A stretch of DNA of 12,249 nt from Bacillota bacterium (GTDB lineage: Bacteria > Bacillota > UBA4882 > JAAYXC01), in assembly GCA_012516115.1 (NCBI GenBank), contig JAAYXC010000006.1, positions 1 to 12,249 of the forward strand. Reading direction: 5' to 3'. Of the stretch, positions 5,034 to 12,249 are shown piece by piece. Position 1 is the first letter of the stretch; every line of letters begins with the position of its first letter. The position numbers and the translations under genes were made by a program. The notes under the pieces are model-generated. The model was not told the DNA's origin. It saw only the letters and a program-made list of their open reading frames with translations, and made no database searches.

Positions 5034-6890
5034 TCATTCCGCCTCGAGAATCACCGTTTCGCAGGGTTTGACGATCAGGCTCCTACCCGTTTTCCTTCCG
5101 GAGACCAGATCGCGCAGGCCGGGCCGGACCTCGACCCTGACCTCCCGCCGACCGGGGTTATGCATTACGGTCAGCTTAGTGCGGCCGTCGGCCCCGAGGC
5201 ACTCGTAAGCTAGAAGCCCCGGTAGATCGAGGGGTCGGTAGCGCCCGGTGAAGAGAATGGGATGCGACTTTCTGATGGCGATCATGCGTTTGTAATGATT
5301 GAGGATGCTCTCCGGATCGGAGGCCTGCTCCTCCACGGAGACGCCGTCGTTCGGCTGGACGAAACGCACCGGCGTCCCGGTCCAGCGGGCCATCACCGTC
5401 ATGCCCGGTCCCCGCCCGGCCGCGTACCAGTCCATGGGCTCTCTGAGGTTCTCGTCGGGTTTGGCTCCCTCCTGGCCGATCTCCTCGCCGTAGTACAGGA
5501 AGGGGATGCCGGGTAGCGTCAGCAAGAGTGAACAGGCCAGTTTGATCCTCTCGGGGATCCCGGCGAGCCTGGTGGCGGTGCGCGTAGTATCATGGTTAGA
5601 GAGAAAGATCGCGTCGATGAAATCCTGATTATGCTTTCGGTAGAGATCGTGCACTCCCAGGAGATCGCGGAGGAGATCCGTCCCGCCACCCCCGGCCGTG
5701 CGCAGGATCCATTCCGCCAGACCGAAATTGAAGGACGAGTCGAGGATGGCAAAGTAGGGCGCCACGACGCTCGCGTTAGTGGTCATGTTCTCGGCGACGA
5801 GGAAGGCCTCGGGGTTGATCGACTTGACGTAGTCGTTGAACTCGCGCCACCAGGCATGCGTGACCTCGGGATCCCCGTGGTCGATATGCATGGCCGCATC
5901 CAGGCGGAAGCCATCTACCCCGTCGGAAGGGTCACCATCCCCGTCCGGGTCGAGCCAGAAGCGGGCCACCTGTTTGATCTCCTCGCGGACGGCGGGATGT
6001 CTGAGATTGAGGTCCGGCATGCCTTCCCAGAAGATGGCCATGAACCAGTTATCACCGCTCCGGTACCAGATCTTCTGGCCCCATGGCCCCCGCGAGGCGC
6101 GATCCTCGTACCGGTCGGCCCAGACGTAGTAGTGGCGGTATTTGAGATCTCCGCGCCGGGAGGCCACAAACCAGGGATGGTTCGCGGAGGTATGGTTGAC
6201 CGGCAGGTCCAGGATGACGCGCAGGCCCAGGCGGTGCGCCTCGGCCAGGAAGGCACGGAAGTCCGCCATGGTCCCGTAGTCCGGTTCGACGGCCCGATAG
6301 TCCTCGACGTCGTACCCGTGATAGCTGGGTGACGGCATGATGGGCATGAGCCAGAGGGCGTCGACACCGAGATCCTTGAGGTAGGGGAGCCTGGCCCGCA
6401 CGCCCCGCAGATCGCCGCTCCCATCCCCATCGCCGTCCGCGAAGCTCCGCACGAAAACCTCGTAGAAGACGGCGGTCCTGGCCCATTCGGCGTTCTTCCG
6501 CCGCCGGTTATCCCGTTTGACGAAAGACAGGATCTCGCTTTCCGCCCGTTCGCCGCCGTATTCGGCTTCGATGCGATAGTAGTACGTCCGGCCGGGTACG
6601 AGACCGTGCACCTTCAACCCCTTGTTCCGGTAGTCCACCGCCGTCTGGGCCGGCCTCAGCTCGGCCGGGCTTTCCCCGAGCATGACGGTAACCTTGGCGC
6701 CAAGAGCGGTGCGAAAGAGGAACTTGACCGTCTCCGCGGCGAGGTCGATGTACTCGGCCGCGCGGACCACCTCCGGCACCTCGTGGGCGCAAAACGTCAG
6801 GCCTCCGGTTACCGGCACCAGCAGAACGAAAAACCAAAAGATGGTAGTATATACCCCCGTTCGGCGACCACGCGAAATCATCGGTCTCAT
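5034..6890 (-). CDS. Exported alpha-amylase, GH13 (subfamily 36-like)
   Basis: A 618-residue GH13 glycosidase predicted to cut internal alpha-1,4 bonds of starch outside the membrane. The N-terminus (SRGRR, then a hydrophobic run YTTIFWFFVLLVPVTGG, then TFCAHE) is a signal peptide or anchor; the LTFC before Cys34 is not a good lipobox. Residues about 45-125 look like a fibronectin-III-like beta domain (GLVPGRTYYYRIEAEY). The barrel starts near residue 136 with VFYEVFVRSFADGDGDGSGDLRG, including a calcium-type acidic loop. Catalytic motifs are intact: DLPVNH (228-233), GFRLDAA (nucleophile Asp331), LVAEN (acid/base Glu367) and LSNHD (Asp434). SPSYHGYDVEDY and the general order resemble Halothermothrix AmyA-type enzymes. 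Start at ATG 6890 because GAAGGGA lies just upstream and ATG overlaps the stop of the preceding GH13 gene (ATGA), implying coupled translation. Confidence 0.9.
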   Translation of the reverse strand: MRPMISRGRRTGVYTTIFWFFVLLVPVTGGLTFCAHEVPEVVRAAEYIDLAAETVKFLFRTALGAKVTVMLGESPAELRPAQTAVDYRNKGLKVHGLVPGRTYYYRIEAEYGGERAESEILSFVKRDNRRRKNAEWARTAVFYEVFVRSFADGDGDGSGDLRGVRARLPYLKDLGVDALWLMPIMPSPSYHGYDVEDYRAVEPDYGTMADFRAFLAEAHRLGLRVILDLPVNHTSANHPWFVASRRGDLKYRHYYVWADRYEDRASRGPWGQKIWYRSGDNWFMAIFWEGMPDLNLRHPAVREEIKQVARFWLDPDGDGDPSDGVDGFRLDAAMHIDHGDPEVTHAWWREFNDYVKSINPEAFLVAENMTTNASVVAPYFAILDSSFNFGLAEWILRTAGGGGTDLLRDLLGVHDLYRKHNQDFIDAIFLSNHDTTRTATRLAGIPERIKLACSLLLTLPGIPFLYYGEEIGQEGAKPDENLREPMDWYAAGRGPGMTVMARWTGTPVRFVQPNDGVSVEEQASDPESILNHYKRMIAIRKSHPILFTGRYRPLDLPGLLAYECLGADGRTKLTVMHNPGRREVRVEVRPGLRDLVSGRKTGRSLIVKPCETVILEAE

Positions 6891-8725
6891 TCCGGTCCCT
6901 TCGCCAAGGATTCCTCGCTGGCCGGCAGCCCGCCGATCCATACTGCGGCTCCCAAAGGGGGGAGGATGACCTTGCCGCTCTCCGGATCTCTAAGACCGCA
7001 GCTTTCCCTCGACGGGGTTTGAAACGCCAATATACCCGGTCGGGCCACAACTCCGCCCAAGCCCCGTTCCTCCGCCGCCTTCCGGAAGGTCGTTTGATCC
7101 AGCACGACGGGCCGGTCACCCGTGTTTAGGCAGACGAGGGCGTATTCGGAACCATCCACCCGGGCGAAGGCGTAGAGGCCGGTCTCCTCTTCGACCACCA
7201 GATCCACCTGCCGTCCGTGGGCGAAGACCCGGTGTTCCCGGCGTAGACGGATCAGGCGTTTATAGTGGGTGAGGAGCTCCTGGTCCCATTCTTCTGGATC
7301 CCAAGGCATACAGCGGCGGCAATCCGGGTCTTCCCCTCCCGTTAGGCCGATCTCCGTACCGTAGAAAATGTAGGGTGCGCCGATGGTTGTAAACTGAAAA
7401 ACCGTGGCCAGCTTCAGGCGGGCCTTCTCGCCCCCGCAGGCCGTTAAGAAGCGCATGCAATCGTGGGAATCAAGAATGTTCCAACAGGCGGCGGCCACGC
7501 TTTCGCGATACCACATCCGCTGCCGGTTCAAGGCTTCGACGAACGTCCGCACGTCCATGGTGCGGCGGCCGAAGAACTCCTCACAGAGGTGCTGCCAGGG
7601 ATAGTTCATCACCGCGTCCATCTGGTCGCCCTGGAGGAAGGCCGAGGCCTCGTGCCAAGCTTCGCCGATGATGAGGGCCTCGGGATTGACGGCGCGGATC
7701 CGCCGCCTGAATTCGCGCCAGAACTCGGGGTGGACCTCGTTCCCCACATCCAGGCGCCAGCCGTCGATCCCGAGCTCCCTGGTCCAGAGCTCGGCCGCGC
7801 CGATCAGGTACTCGCGGACCGCCGGATGGTCCGTCCGCAGCTTGGGCATGGACCAGACCCCGGTGGCGAAGGTCTCGTAGTTGCAGTCCGGCCCGGTCCG
7901 GATGTGTTCGCCCTGAATGAAGAACCAATCGAAATATGGCGAACGGCGGCCGCGGCGGACGGCGTCCTGGAAGGGAGCGAAGTTATAACCACAGTGATTA
8001 AAGACTGCATCCAACACCACGCGGATTCCCTTGGCATGGCAGGCTTCCACCAGCGCGCGGGCGGTGCGCTTGTCGCCGAAGGCCGGATCGATCTCCAGGT
8101 AGTCTTCGGTGTCGTACTTGTGATTGCTGGGCGCGCGGAAGATCGGCGTCAGATACAGACAATTAATCCCGAGCTCTCCCAGGTAGTCAAGGTGATCGAT
8201 GATGCCCTGGAGATCTCCGCCGAAGAACGATCGGCTCGTCGGCCGTTCGCCCCAGGGACGGGTGCCGGGGGGATCGTTTTTGGGATCGCCGTTGGCGAAT
8301 CGGTCGGGGAAGATCTGATAGACCACGGCTTCCCGGGCCCAGGCGGGCGGTTCGTCGGCCTCCGACCACCAAAGATATGGATATTCGAAACACGAACGCC
8401 AGAGTGGCTTTGGCGGCCTGCAAAGACTGAAACCGGTCTCGCTATACCAAAGCTTGTCTTGGCCGTCGTCGAGAAGGAAGCAGTAACCGAACCGCCGCGC
8501 CTCGAGTTCCAGTTCTCCTACCCAGTACTGGTAGAGATCGTCTTCAACAGCCGGATATAGTTTCATCCGCCTGTCCAATTGCGCATCATCGGCGCCGGGC
8601 GGCCCGTACCGATCGCCATAATTGACGATCACGCTTTTTATGTCTCCGCGTGCGCACCGTAGAACCACTTTTAACCGGTTTTGGCCGCAGGGATAAGCTT
8701 TGAGCTGAATAGCGTGTCTGTTCAC
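6887..8725 (-). CDS. Neopullulanase/cyclomaltodextrinase-type GH13 enzyme (cytoplasmic)
   Basis: A 612-residue GH13 enzyme without signal peptide, of the neopullulanase/cyclomaltodextrinase/maltogenic amylase group (GH13 subfamily 20), which hydrolyses imported cyclodextrins, pullulan fragments and branched or linear maltodextrins. Residues about 1-125 form the N-terminal CBM34-like beta domain that makes the dimer in this group. The barrel begins at VVYQIFPDRFANGDP. Catalytic motifs: DAVFNH (239-244), GWRLDVGNE (nucleophile Asp326), IIGEAWHE (acid/base Glu355), LDSHD (Asp422), plus the MPKL signature (293-296) that marks this subgroup. Translation probably starts at GTG 8725, seven bases after GGAGGT; the adjacent in-frame TTG at 8728 is only four bases from it. 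Sits 61 bases after malG and overlaps the amylase start by ATGA. Exact specificity cannot be read from sequence. Confidence 0.9.
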   Translation of the reverse strand: MNRHAIQLKAYPCGQNRLKVVLRCARGDIKSVIVNYGDRYGPPGADDAQLDRRMKLYPAVEDDLYQYWVGELELEARRFGYCFLLDDGQDKLWYSETGFSLCRPPKPLWRSCFEYPYLWWSEADEPPAWAREAVVYQIFPDRFANGDPKNDPPGTRPWGERPTSRSFFGGDLQGIIDHLDYLGELGINCLYLTPIFRAPSNHKYDTEDYLEIDPAFGDKRTARALVEACHAKGIRVVLDAVFNHCGYNFAPFQDAVRRGRRSPYFDWFFIQGEHIRTGPDCNYETFATGVWSMPKLRTDHPAVREYLIGAAELWTRELGIDGWRLDVGNEVHPEFWREFRRRIRAVNPEALIIGEAWHEASAFLQGDQMDAVMNYPWQHLCEEFFGRRTMDVRTFVEALNRQRMWYRESVAAACWNILDSHDCMRFLTACGGEKARLKLATVFQFTTIGAPYIFYGTEIGLTGGEDPDCRRCMPWDPEEWDQELLTHYKRLIRLRREHRVFAHGRQVDLVVEEETGLYAFARVDGSEYALVCLNTGDRPVVLDQTTFRKAAEERGLGGVVARPGILAFQTPSRESCGLRDPESGKVILPPLGAAVWIGGLPASEESLAKGPE

Positions 8726-8786
8726 CAAACCGACCTCCAGTCTATAGGACCACCTTTACCTTATCAGTCAGCCTTGGCCTGGGTGT

Positions 8787-9686
8787 TCAGCCCTTGACCG
8801 CGCCGCGGGTCAGACCGGAAACGAGCTGTTTTTGCAGGATCCAGAACAGAATCATGACCGGGATTGCGCCCAGCAGGGCGGCAGCGGCAAAAACCCCCCA
8901 TCGTTTGGCGTACTGGTCGGAGATGAACATCTGCAACCCTACGGCCATGGTAAGCTTGTTGCTGCTGGCCAGAAGCACCCGGGCCAAGACGAACTCGGAG
9001 TAGGTGGACATGAATTGCAGGAAGAAGATGACGATCAGGATTGGCCTTGCCAGAGGTACCACGATGTACCAGAGCATCTGAAACGGCGTCGCGCCGTCGA
9101 TCATGGCCGATTCCTCGATGGAATGCGGGATGGTGTCGAAATACCCTTTGGCCAGCCAGACGTTGGCGCCCATGGCGCCTCCAAGATAAACCAATATTAA
9201 GCCCATGTGGGTATCCAGGCCCATGCCGGGGATATATTGGCCGATCGAGAGAATGATTAGATAAATGGCTACCATGGCCAGCATCTGGGGGAACATCTGA
9301 ATAAGCAGGATGGCGAAGAGCCCGGAACGCCGGCCCTTGAACCGTAAACGGGAGAAGGCGTAACCGGCCAGTGAGGTAATGCTTACCACCAGCGTAGCGG
9401 TAACCAGACCGATTTTAAAAGTATTAAAATACCAGATCAGAAATGGATGCTGTTTACTGTCCAGAAGACGCCGGAAATTGATGAATGAGGCATCCTTGGG
9501 AATCAAGCGCGCGCTGGCCAGGGAATTGGTGGGATCTAAAGCGGCCGAAACGATCCAGATCACGGGAAAGAGGGCAAAGGCGATGGTCATCCAGATGATG
9601 GCGTGTTTCCAAAGCTGGTTTAAAATGGAACGTTTCCGCAACCAGCGGAAGCATCGCCGGAAAATCGCGGCAGTGGCTTCAAGCAT
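8787..9686 (-). CDS. malG: Maltose/maltodextrin ABC transporter permease MalG
   Basis: A 299-residue inner-membrane permease subunit, partner of MalF in the maltodextrin importer. The first membrane helix (about 29-50) is followed by an external loop with PTNSLASARLIPKDASFINF, typical of MalG. A core of five further hydrophobic segments follows. The cytoplasmic EAA loop that docks to the ATPase is EESAMIDGATPFQMLWYIVV (190-209). The C-terminus GLTRGAVKG is the conserved MalG tail (in E. coli MalG the end of the protein reaches the translocation path). Starts at ATG 9686 inside the end of malF (8-base overlap) after GGAGGAGGT, so translation is coupled. Family length is about 280-300, so it is complete. 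Named by family and context; the sugar could be any maltodextrin. Confidence 0.92.
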   Translation of the reverse strand: MLEATAAIFRRCFRWLRKRSILNQLWKHAIIWMTIAFALFPVIWIVSAALDPTNSLASARLIPKDASFINFRRLLDSKQHPFLIWYFNTFKIGLVTATLVVSITSLAGYAFSRLRFKGRRSGLFAILLIQMFPQMLAMVAIYLIILSIGQYIPGMGLDTHMGLILVYLGGAMGANVWLAKGYFDTIPHSIEESAMIDGATPFQMLWYIVVPLARPILIVIFFLQFMSTYSEFVLARVLLASSNKLTMAVGLQMFISDQYAKRWGVFAAAALLGAIPVMILFWILQKQLVSGLTRGAVKG

Positions 9687-11265
9687 TCTCGCGGACCTCC
9701 TCCAGGGCGCCGGTGAACTTGAAGTTTATCCAACTCAAGGCGCCGACGATCAGGAAGATTAGCAGCGAGACCGCGGAGGCAAGACCGTAGTTTCCGCCGT
9801 TGCCGCTCTCAAAGGCCATCCGATAAGTATAGCTGATGAGAATATCCGTGGCTCCGGTGGGTGTCAGCGCATTAGGGATGGCGGGCCGCCCCCTGGTTAC
9901 CAGGTAGATAACGGTAAAGTTGTTGAAATTAAAGGCGAACGAAGCGATAAGCAACGGCGCCAAGGCCACGAGGATCAGTGGCAGAGTGATGCGGCTGAAC
10001 TGTTGCCAACCCGAGGCGCCATCCACCATGGCCGCTTCGTATAGCTCACCGGGTATGCTCTGTAGGGCCCCAAGGGAAACCAACATAGCGTAGGGGAAAC
10101 CCAGCCAGAGATTGACGATCAAGAGCGCTACCTTGGCCCAGAACGGATCCTGCAACCAGGGGATGCCTCGACCGAGGATAGGCTGGAGCATCCTATTGAT
10201 TACGCCGATCTCGGTATTAAAAAGCCCTCGCCAGATCAAGGCCGAGATAAACGCCGGCATAGCATAGGGAATAATAAGCAGCACCCGATAAAGTCCCTTC
10301 AGGTTTAGACGACGGTCGTTTAGGAGCACGGCAAGGAACATCCCCAGGGTGAAAGTCTCCACTACGCTTAGAAACGCCCAGATTACAGTCCAGGAGAAGA
10401 CGCGAAAGAAAGGCGCGGATATACGCCTATCCGTCAGCAGATCCTTAAAGTTCCGCCAGCCCACGGTGGTTTTATAGCCGATGTCCAGACTGACGCCCTT
10501 GGCAGAGGTGAAATTGCCGTTTACGGCCCGGTAGACCGTGCCGTCCTGGAAATCGATCAAGGCCCGCCGCGCCTTGTCCGCACGGAACTGGGGCACGTAG
10601 GTGGCGAACTCTTCCAGGCTCCGCATCTTCAGCACATTCCCGCGGTAAGCGTAACTTAGGTTCTGTAGCGTGCTGAGGTAAGTGAAGACGTTCAATCCAG
10701 TAATCGCTTGGTAAGGGCCGAGTTTTTCGTAAGTGCCGTCATTGTTGACATCTGCCGGTTTGAGGGGCGATTCGGCGAGCGGCACCGCCTTGTCGCCGAT
10801 GCCCACCAGTTGCTGTCCGTCGCTACCGGTGAGGAGCACGGCGAAATGCCCCGACTCGTCCCGGAAGAATTGTGGTTTGTAGGCCGGAAGATCTTCTTTT
10901 AAAATATACCTGCTCGTATACTGACTCATGGCCTGTTCCAAGGTGAGGATATGCCCGGTGCCGAAATTGGTGAATGAAACGGCAACCGTATAACCGATGG
11001 GGTAGACGACCATCAAGGCCATGAAAAAAAGCCCCGGTAGAAGAAAGCGTAACGGGTAGGCCCGCGGGGAGAGAAAGACGTAATCGATACAGGCCACTCC
11101 GAGGAAGAGCCCGCCCAGGAGCACGTATTGCCTATCATCGAGCAGCACCGGCAAAGCCCAGAGCGCCAGGGCGTTAAGTATCCCCAATAGAATGATCTTC
11201 ACCACCGTGCCCACCGGCCCGCCGGCCGGTGGCGAGCTCGGCCGCTTCCTCGAAAACACTATCAT
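9679..11265 (-). CDS. malF: Maltose/maltodextrin ABC transporter permease MalF with P2-like domain
   Basis: A 528-residue permease subunit of the maltodextrin importer. Hydrophobic helices lie at about 21-40, 46-65 and 73-97; then comes a hydrophilic stretch of about 185 residues (98-284), then the transport core (286-515). This matches the E. coli MalF layout, in which the P2 domain after the third helix reaches out to contact the binding protein. The stretch contains ADVNNDGTYE, like an acidic calcium-type loop. The EAA loop is ELYEAAMVDGASGWQQFSRI (407-426), intact. Start at ATG 11265 after GGAGGT with nine-base spacing; an out-of-frame ATG four bases earlier is ignored. Follows malE by 84 bases with a strong hairpin between, and overlaps malG by 8 bases. 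Length is close to the roughly 510 residues of E. coli MalF and much more than the roughly 300 of simpler sugar permeases. Confidence 0.92.
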   Translation of the reverse strand: MIVFSRKRPSSPPAGGPVGTVVKIILLGILNALALWALPVLLDDRQYVLLGGLFLGVACIDYVFLSPRAYPLRFLLPGLFFMALMVVYPIGYTVAVSFTNFGTGHILTLEQAMSQYTSRYILKEDLPAYKPQFFRDESGHFAVLLTGSDGQQLVGIGDKAVPLAESPLKPADVNNDGTYEKLGPYQAITGLNVFTYLSTLQNLSYAYRGNVLKMRSLEEFATYVPQFRADKARRALIDFQDGTVYRAVNGNFTSAKGVSLDIGYKTTVGWRNFKDLLTDRRISAPFFRVFSWTVIWAFLSVVETFTLGMFLAVLLNDRRLNLKGLYRVLLIIPYAMPAFISALIWRGLFNTEIGVINRMLQPILGRGIPWLQDPFWAKVALLIVNLWLGFPYAMLVSLGALQSIPGELYEAAMVDGASGWQQFSRITLPLILVALAPLLIASFAFNFNNFTVIYLVTRGRPAIPNALTPTGATDILISYTYRMAFESGNGGNYGLASAVSLLIFLIVGALSWINFKFTGALEEVRENA

Positions 11266-11299
11266 TCATTTTTCACCTCCAATCTAGAACAATTCCAGA

Positions 11300-11325
11300 A
11301 AGGCGCCGGCCAATGCCGGCGCCTT
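11300..11325 (-). promoter_or_regulatory. Strong intercistronic hairpin between malE and malF
   Basis: Eleven-base perfect GC-rich stem (AAGGCGCCGGC/GCCGGCGCCTT) with a CAAT loop, midway between the malE stop and the malF ribosome binding site. Only three T follow on the minus strand. In many binding-protein operons a hairpin at this point protects the upstream mRNA or stops part of the transcription, giving more binding protein than permease; that role is inferred here. Confidence 0.65.
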
Positions 11326-11349
11326 CATTAGATTTTGAAAAACGGGGAC

Positions 11350-12249
11350 CTATTTGTTCTTCTTGATGGTCGCGATGATCTGGGCCACCGCCTCGTCGAG
11401 GGCTTGCTGAGGCGTTTGCTTGCCACTCCAGATCAGCTCGAGCGCATTGCTCCAGGCCGTCCAAACCGAGGCCATCTCCGGAATGGCAGGCATCGGGATG
11501 CCCTCCTCGGCGCTCGCGAATACGCCGGCGATATCGGGATCCTTTATCGCCGTGGCCACCGGCAGGTAGGCGGAAGGACGTGGGTCCTTGGCGAATAAGG
11601 CCTGCATGGTCTCCTTGGTGGCCACGAACTCGTTCAGGAAGGCTTTGGCCAGAATCTTGTTCTTGCTAAAGGAGCTGATCATAAAACCTTGCACGCCCAC
11701 GAACGGTTTGGGTTGTTTACCGTCGATGGTCGGGATCTTGGTGAAACCGTAATTAACCTTGGCCGCGCGGACCTCGCCGAAAGCCCACGGCCCGGTGACC
11801 ATCATGCCGAGTTTGCCTTCTTTAAAAAGCGCCATCATGGTTGGATAGTCGACGCCGGTCGGCATGATGCCCTTTTTGATCAGGTCGAGCAACAGCGATA
11901 CGCCGCGCACGGCTCCCTTGTTGTTGAGGCCGACGTCCAGCGGGTTCAGGGTGCCATCGGTGTTGGTGCCGAAGACGTATCCGCCGGTGGCGCTCATGAA
12001 GTGGAAGGTGTGGTACGGATCGGGCTGCGGGATGGCAAAGCCGTATCTCTTCTTAGTCTTATCGCTGATTTGGGCGCCGATCTTAACTAGGTCGTTCCAG
12101 GTCTTGGGGGGGTGGGGAACAAGGTCCTTGTTGTAGATAAGCCCAACGGCCTCAATGGCATATTGTACAGCATATAAGGTTTTACCCCAGGTAAAAGCCT
12201 TTATGGCTACCGGGGAGAAATCCTTCTGTTTGCCCTGCAGGTCGATGGG
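11350..12249 (-). CDS. malE: Maltose/maltodextrin-binding protein MalE, partial (N-terminus outside window)
   Basis: The last 299 residues of an extracytoplasmic sugar-binding protein; the frame is open to the window edge and the start and signal/lipoprotein region lie beyond it. PIDLQGKQKDFSPVAIKAFT followed by WGKTLYAVQYAIEAVGLIYN and KDLVPHPPKTWNDL is the hinge and ligand-cleft region typical of MalE-type proteins. MVTGPWAFGEVRAAKVNYGF and the KPFVGVQGFMISSFSKNK segment follow, and the C-terminus (ALDEAVAQIIATIKK) is the usual last helix. It delivers maltodextrins to MalFG. First gene of the visible operon; its stop TAG is at 11352-11350. I see no internal lesion. Naming rests on these motifs and on malF and malG next to it. 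Confidence 0.9.
   Translation of the reverse strand, partial: PIDLQGKQKDFSPVAIKAFTWGKTLYAVQYAIEAVGLIYNKDLVPHPPKTWNDLVKIGAQISDKTKKRYGFAIPQPDPYHTFHFMSATGGYVFGTNTDGTLNPLDVGLNNKGAVRGVSLLLDLIKKGIMPTGVDYPTMMALFKEGKLGMMVTGPWAFGEVRAAKVNYGFTKIPTIDGKQPKPFVGVQGFMISSFSKNKILAKAFLNEFVATKETMQALFAKDPRPSAYLPVATAIKDPDIAGVFASAEEGIPMPAIPEMASVWTAWSNALELIWSGKQTPQQALDEAVAQIIATIKKNK

Noticed and set aside
1..12249. Search for CRISPR repeats, tRNA/rRNA genes, transposase genes or terminal inverted repeats
   Set aside because: No regularly spaced repeats, no tRNA-like or rRNA sequence and no transposase motif were seen by eye; degraded accessory genes alone do not show a mobile element.

Overview
The window is a 12.2 kb piece of a bacterial chromosome with every credible gene on the minus strand. 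Strong GGAGGT-type ribosome binding sites, GC-rich coding sequence, a maltose-type ABC importer and a short-form glycan phosphorylase fit a Gram-positive-like, probably Firmicutes (Clostridia-like) organism. That placement is inference: no rRNA or lineage marker gene is present.

Right part (about 3273-12249, transcribed right to left): an intact maltodextrin/starch operon. In transcription order it is malE (5' end outside the window), a strong intercistronic hairpin, malF, malG, a cytoplasmic neopullulanase/cyclomaltodextrinase-type GH13 enzyme, a GH13 alpha-amylase with an N-terminal export signal, and a short alpha-glucan phosphorylase (glgP). MalF/malG overlap by 8 bases, the two GH13 genes overlap at ATGA, and other gaps are 61-87 bases. 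The logic is that the exported amylase cuts starch outside, MalEFG imports maltodextrins, the intracellular GH13 enzyme trims or debranches them, and the phosphorylase releases glucose-1-phosphate. No ATPase gene (malK) lies in the window.

Left part (1-3272): a run of small accessory genes, most of them broken. From right to left: a frameshifted relic that looks like an SseB-family protein; a type II toxin-antitoxin pair with an intact antitoxin but a frameshifted RelE-like toxin; a HAD-superfamily hydrolase whose N-terminus, including the catalytic aspartate, is lost; an intact PAP2 membrane phosphatase; and a chimeric relic joining the start of a TIM-barrel sugar isomerase/epimerase-like protein to the C-terminus of a nitroreductase, with a nonsense codon in the conserved GYP motif. 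An imperfect 18-base direct repeat flanks the SseB-like relic.

I found no convincing new defence or mobile system, CRISPR array or RNA gene. The most informative observations are the cluster of gene decay beside a fully intact operon, the orphaned antitoxin, the lost HAD nucleophile, and the large P2-like extracytoplasmic domain in MalF.
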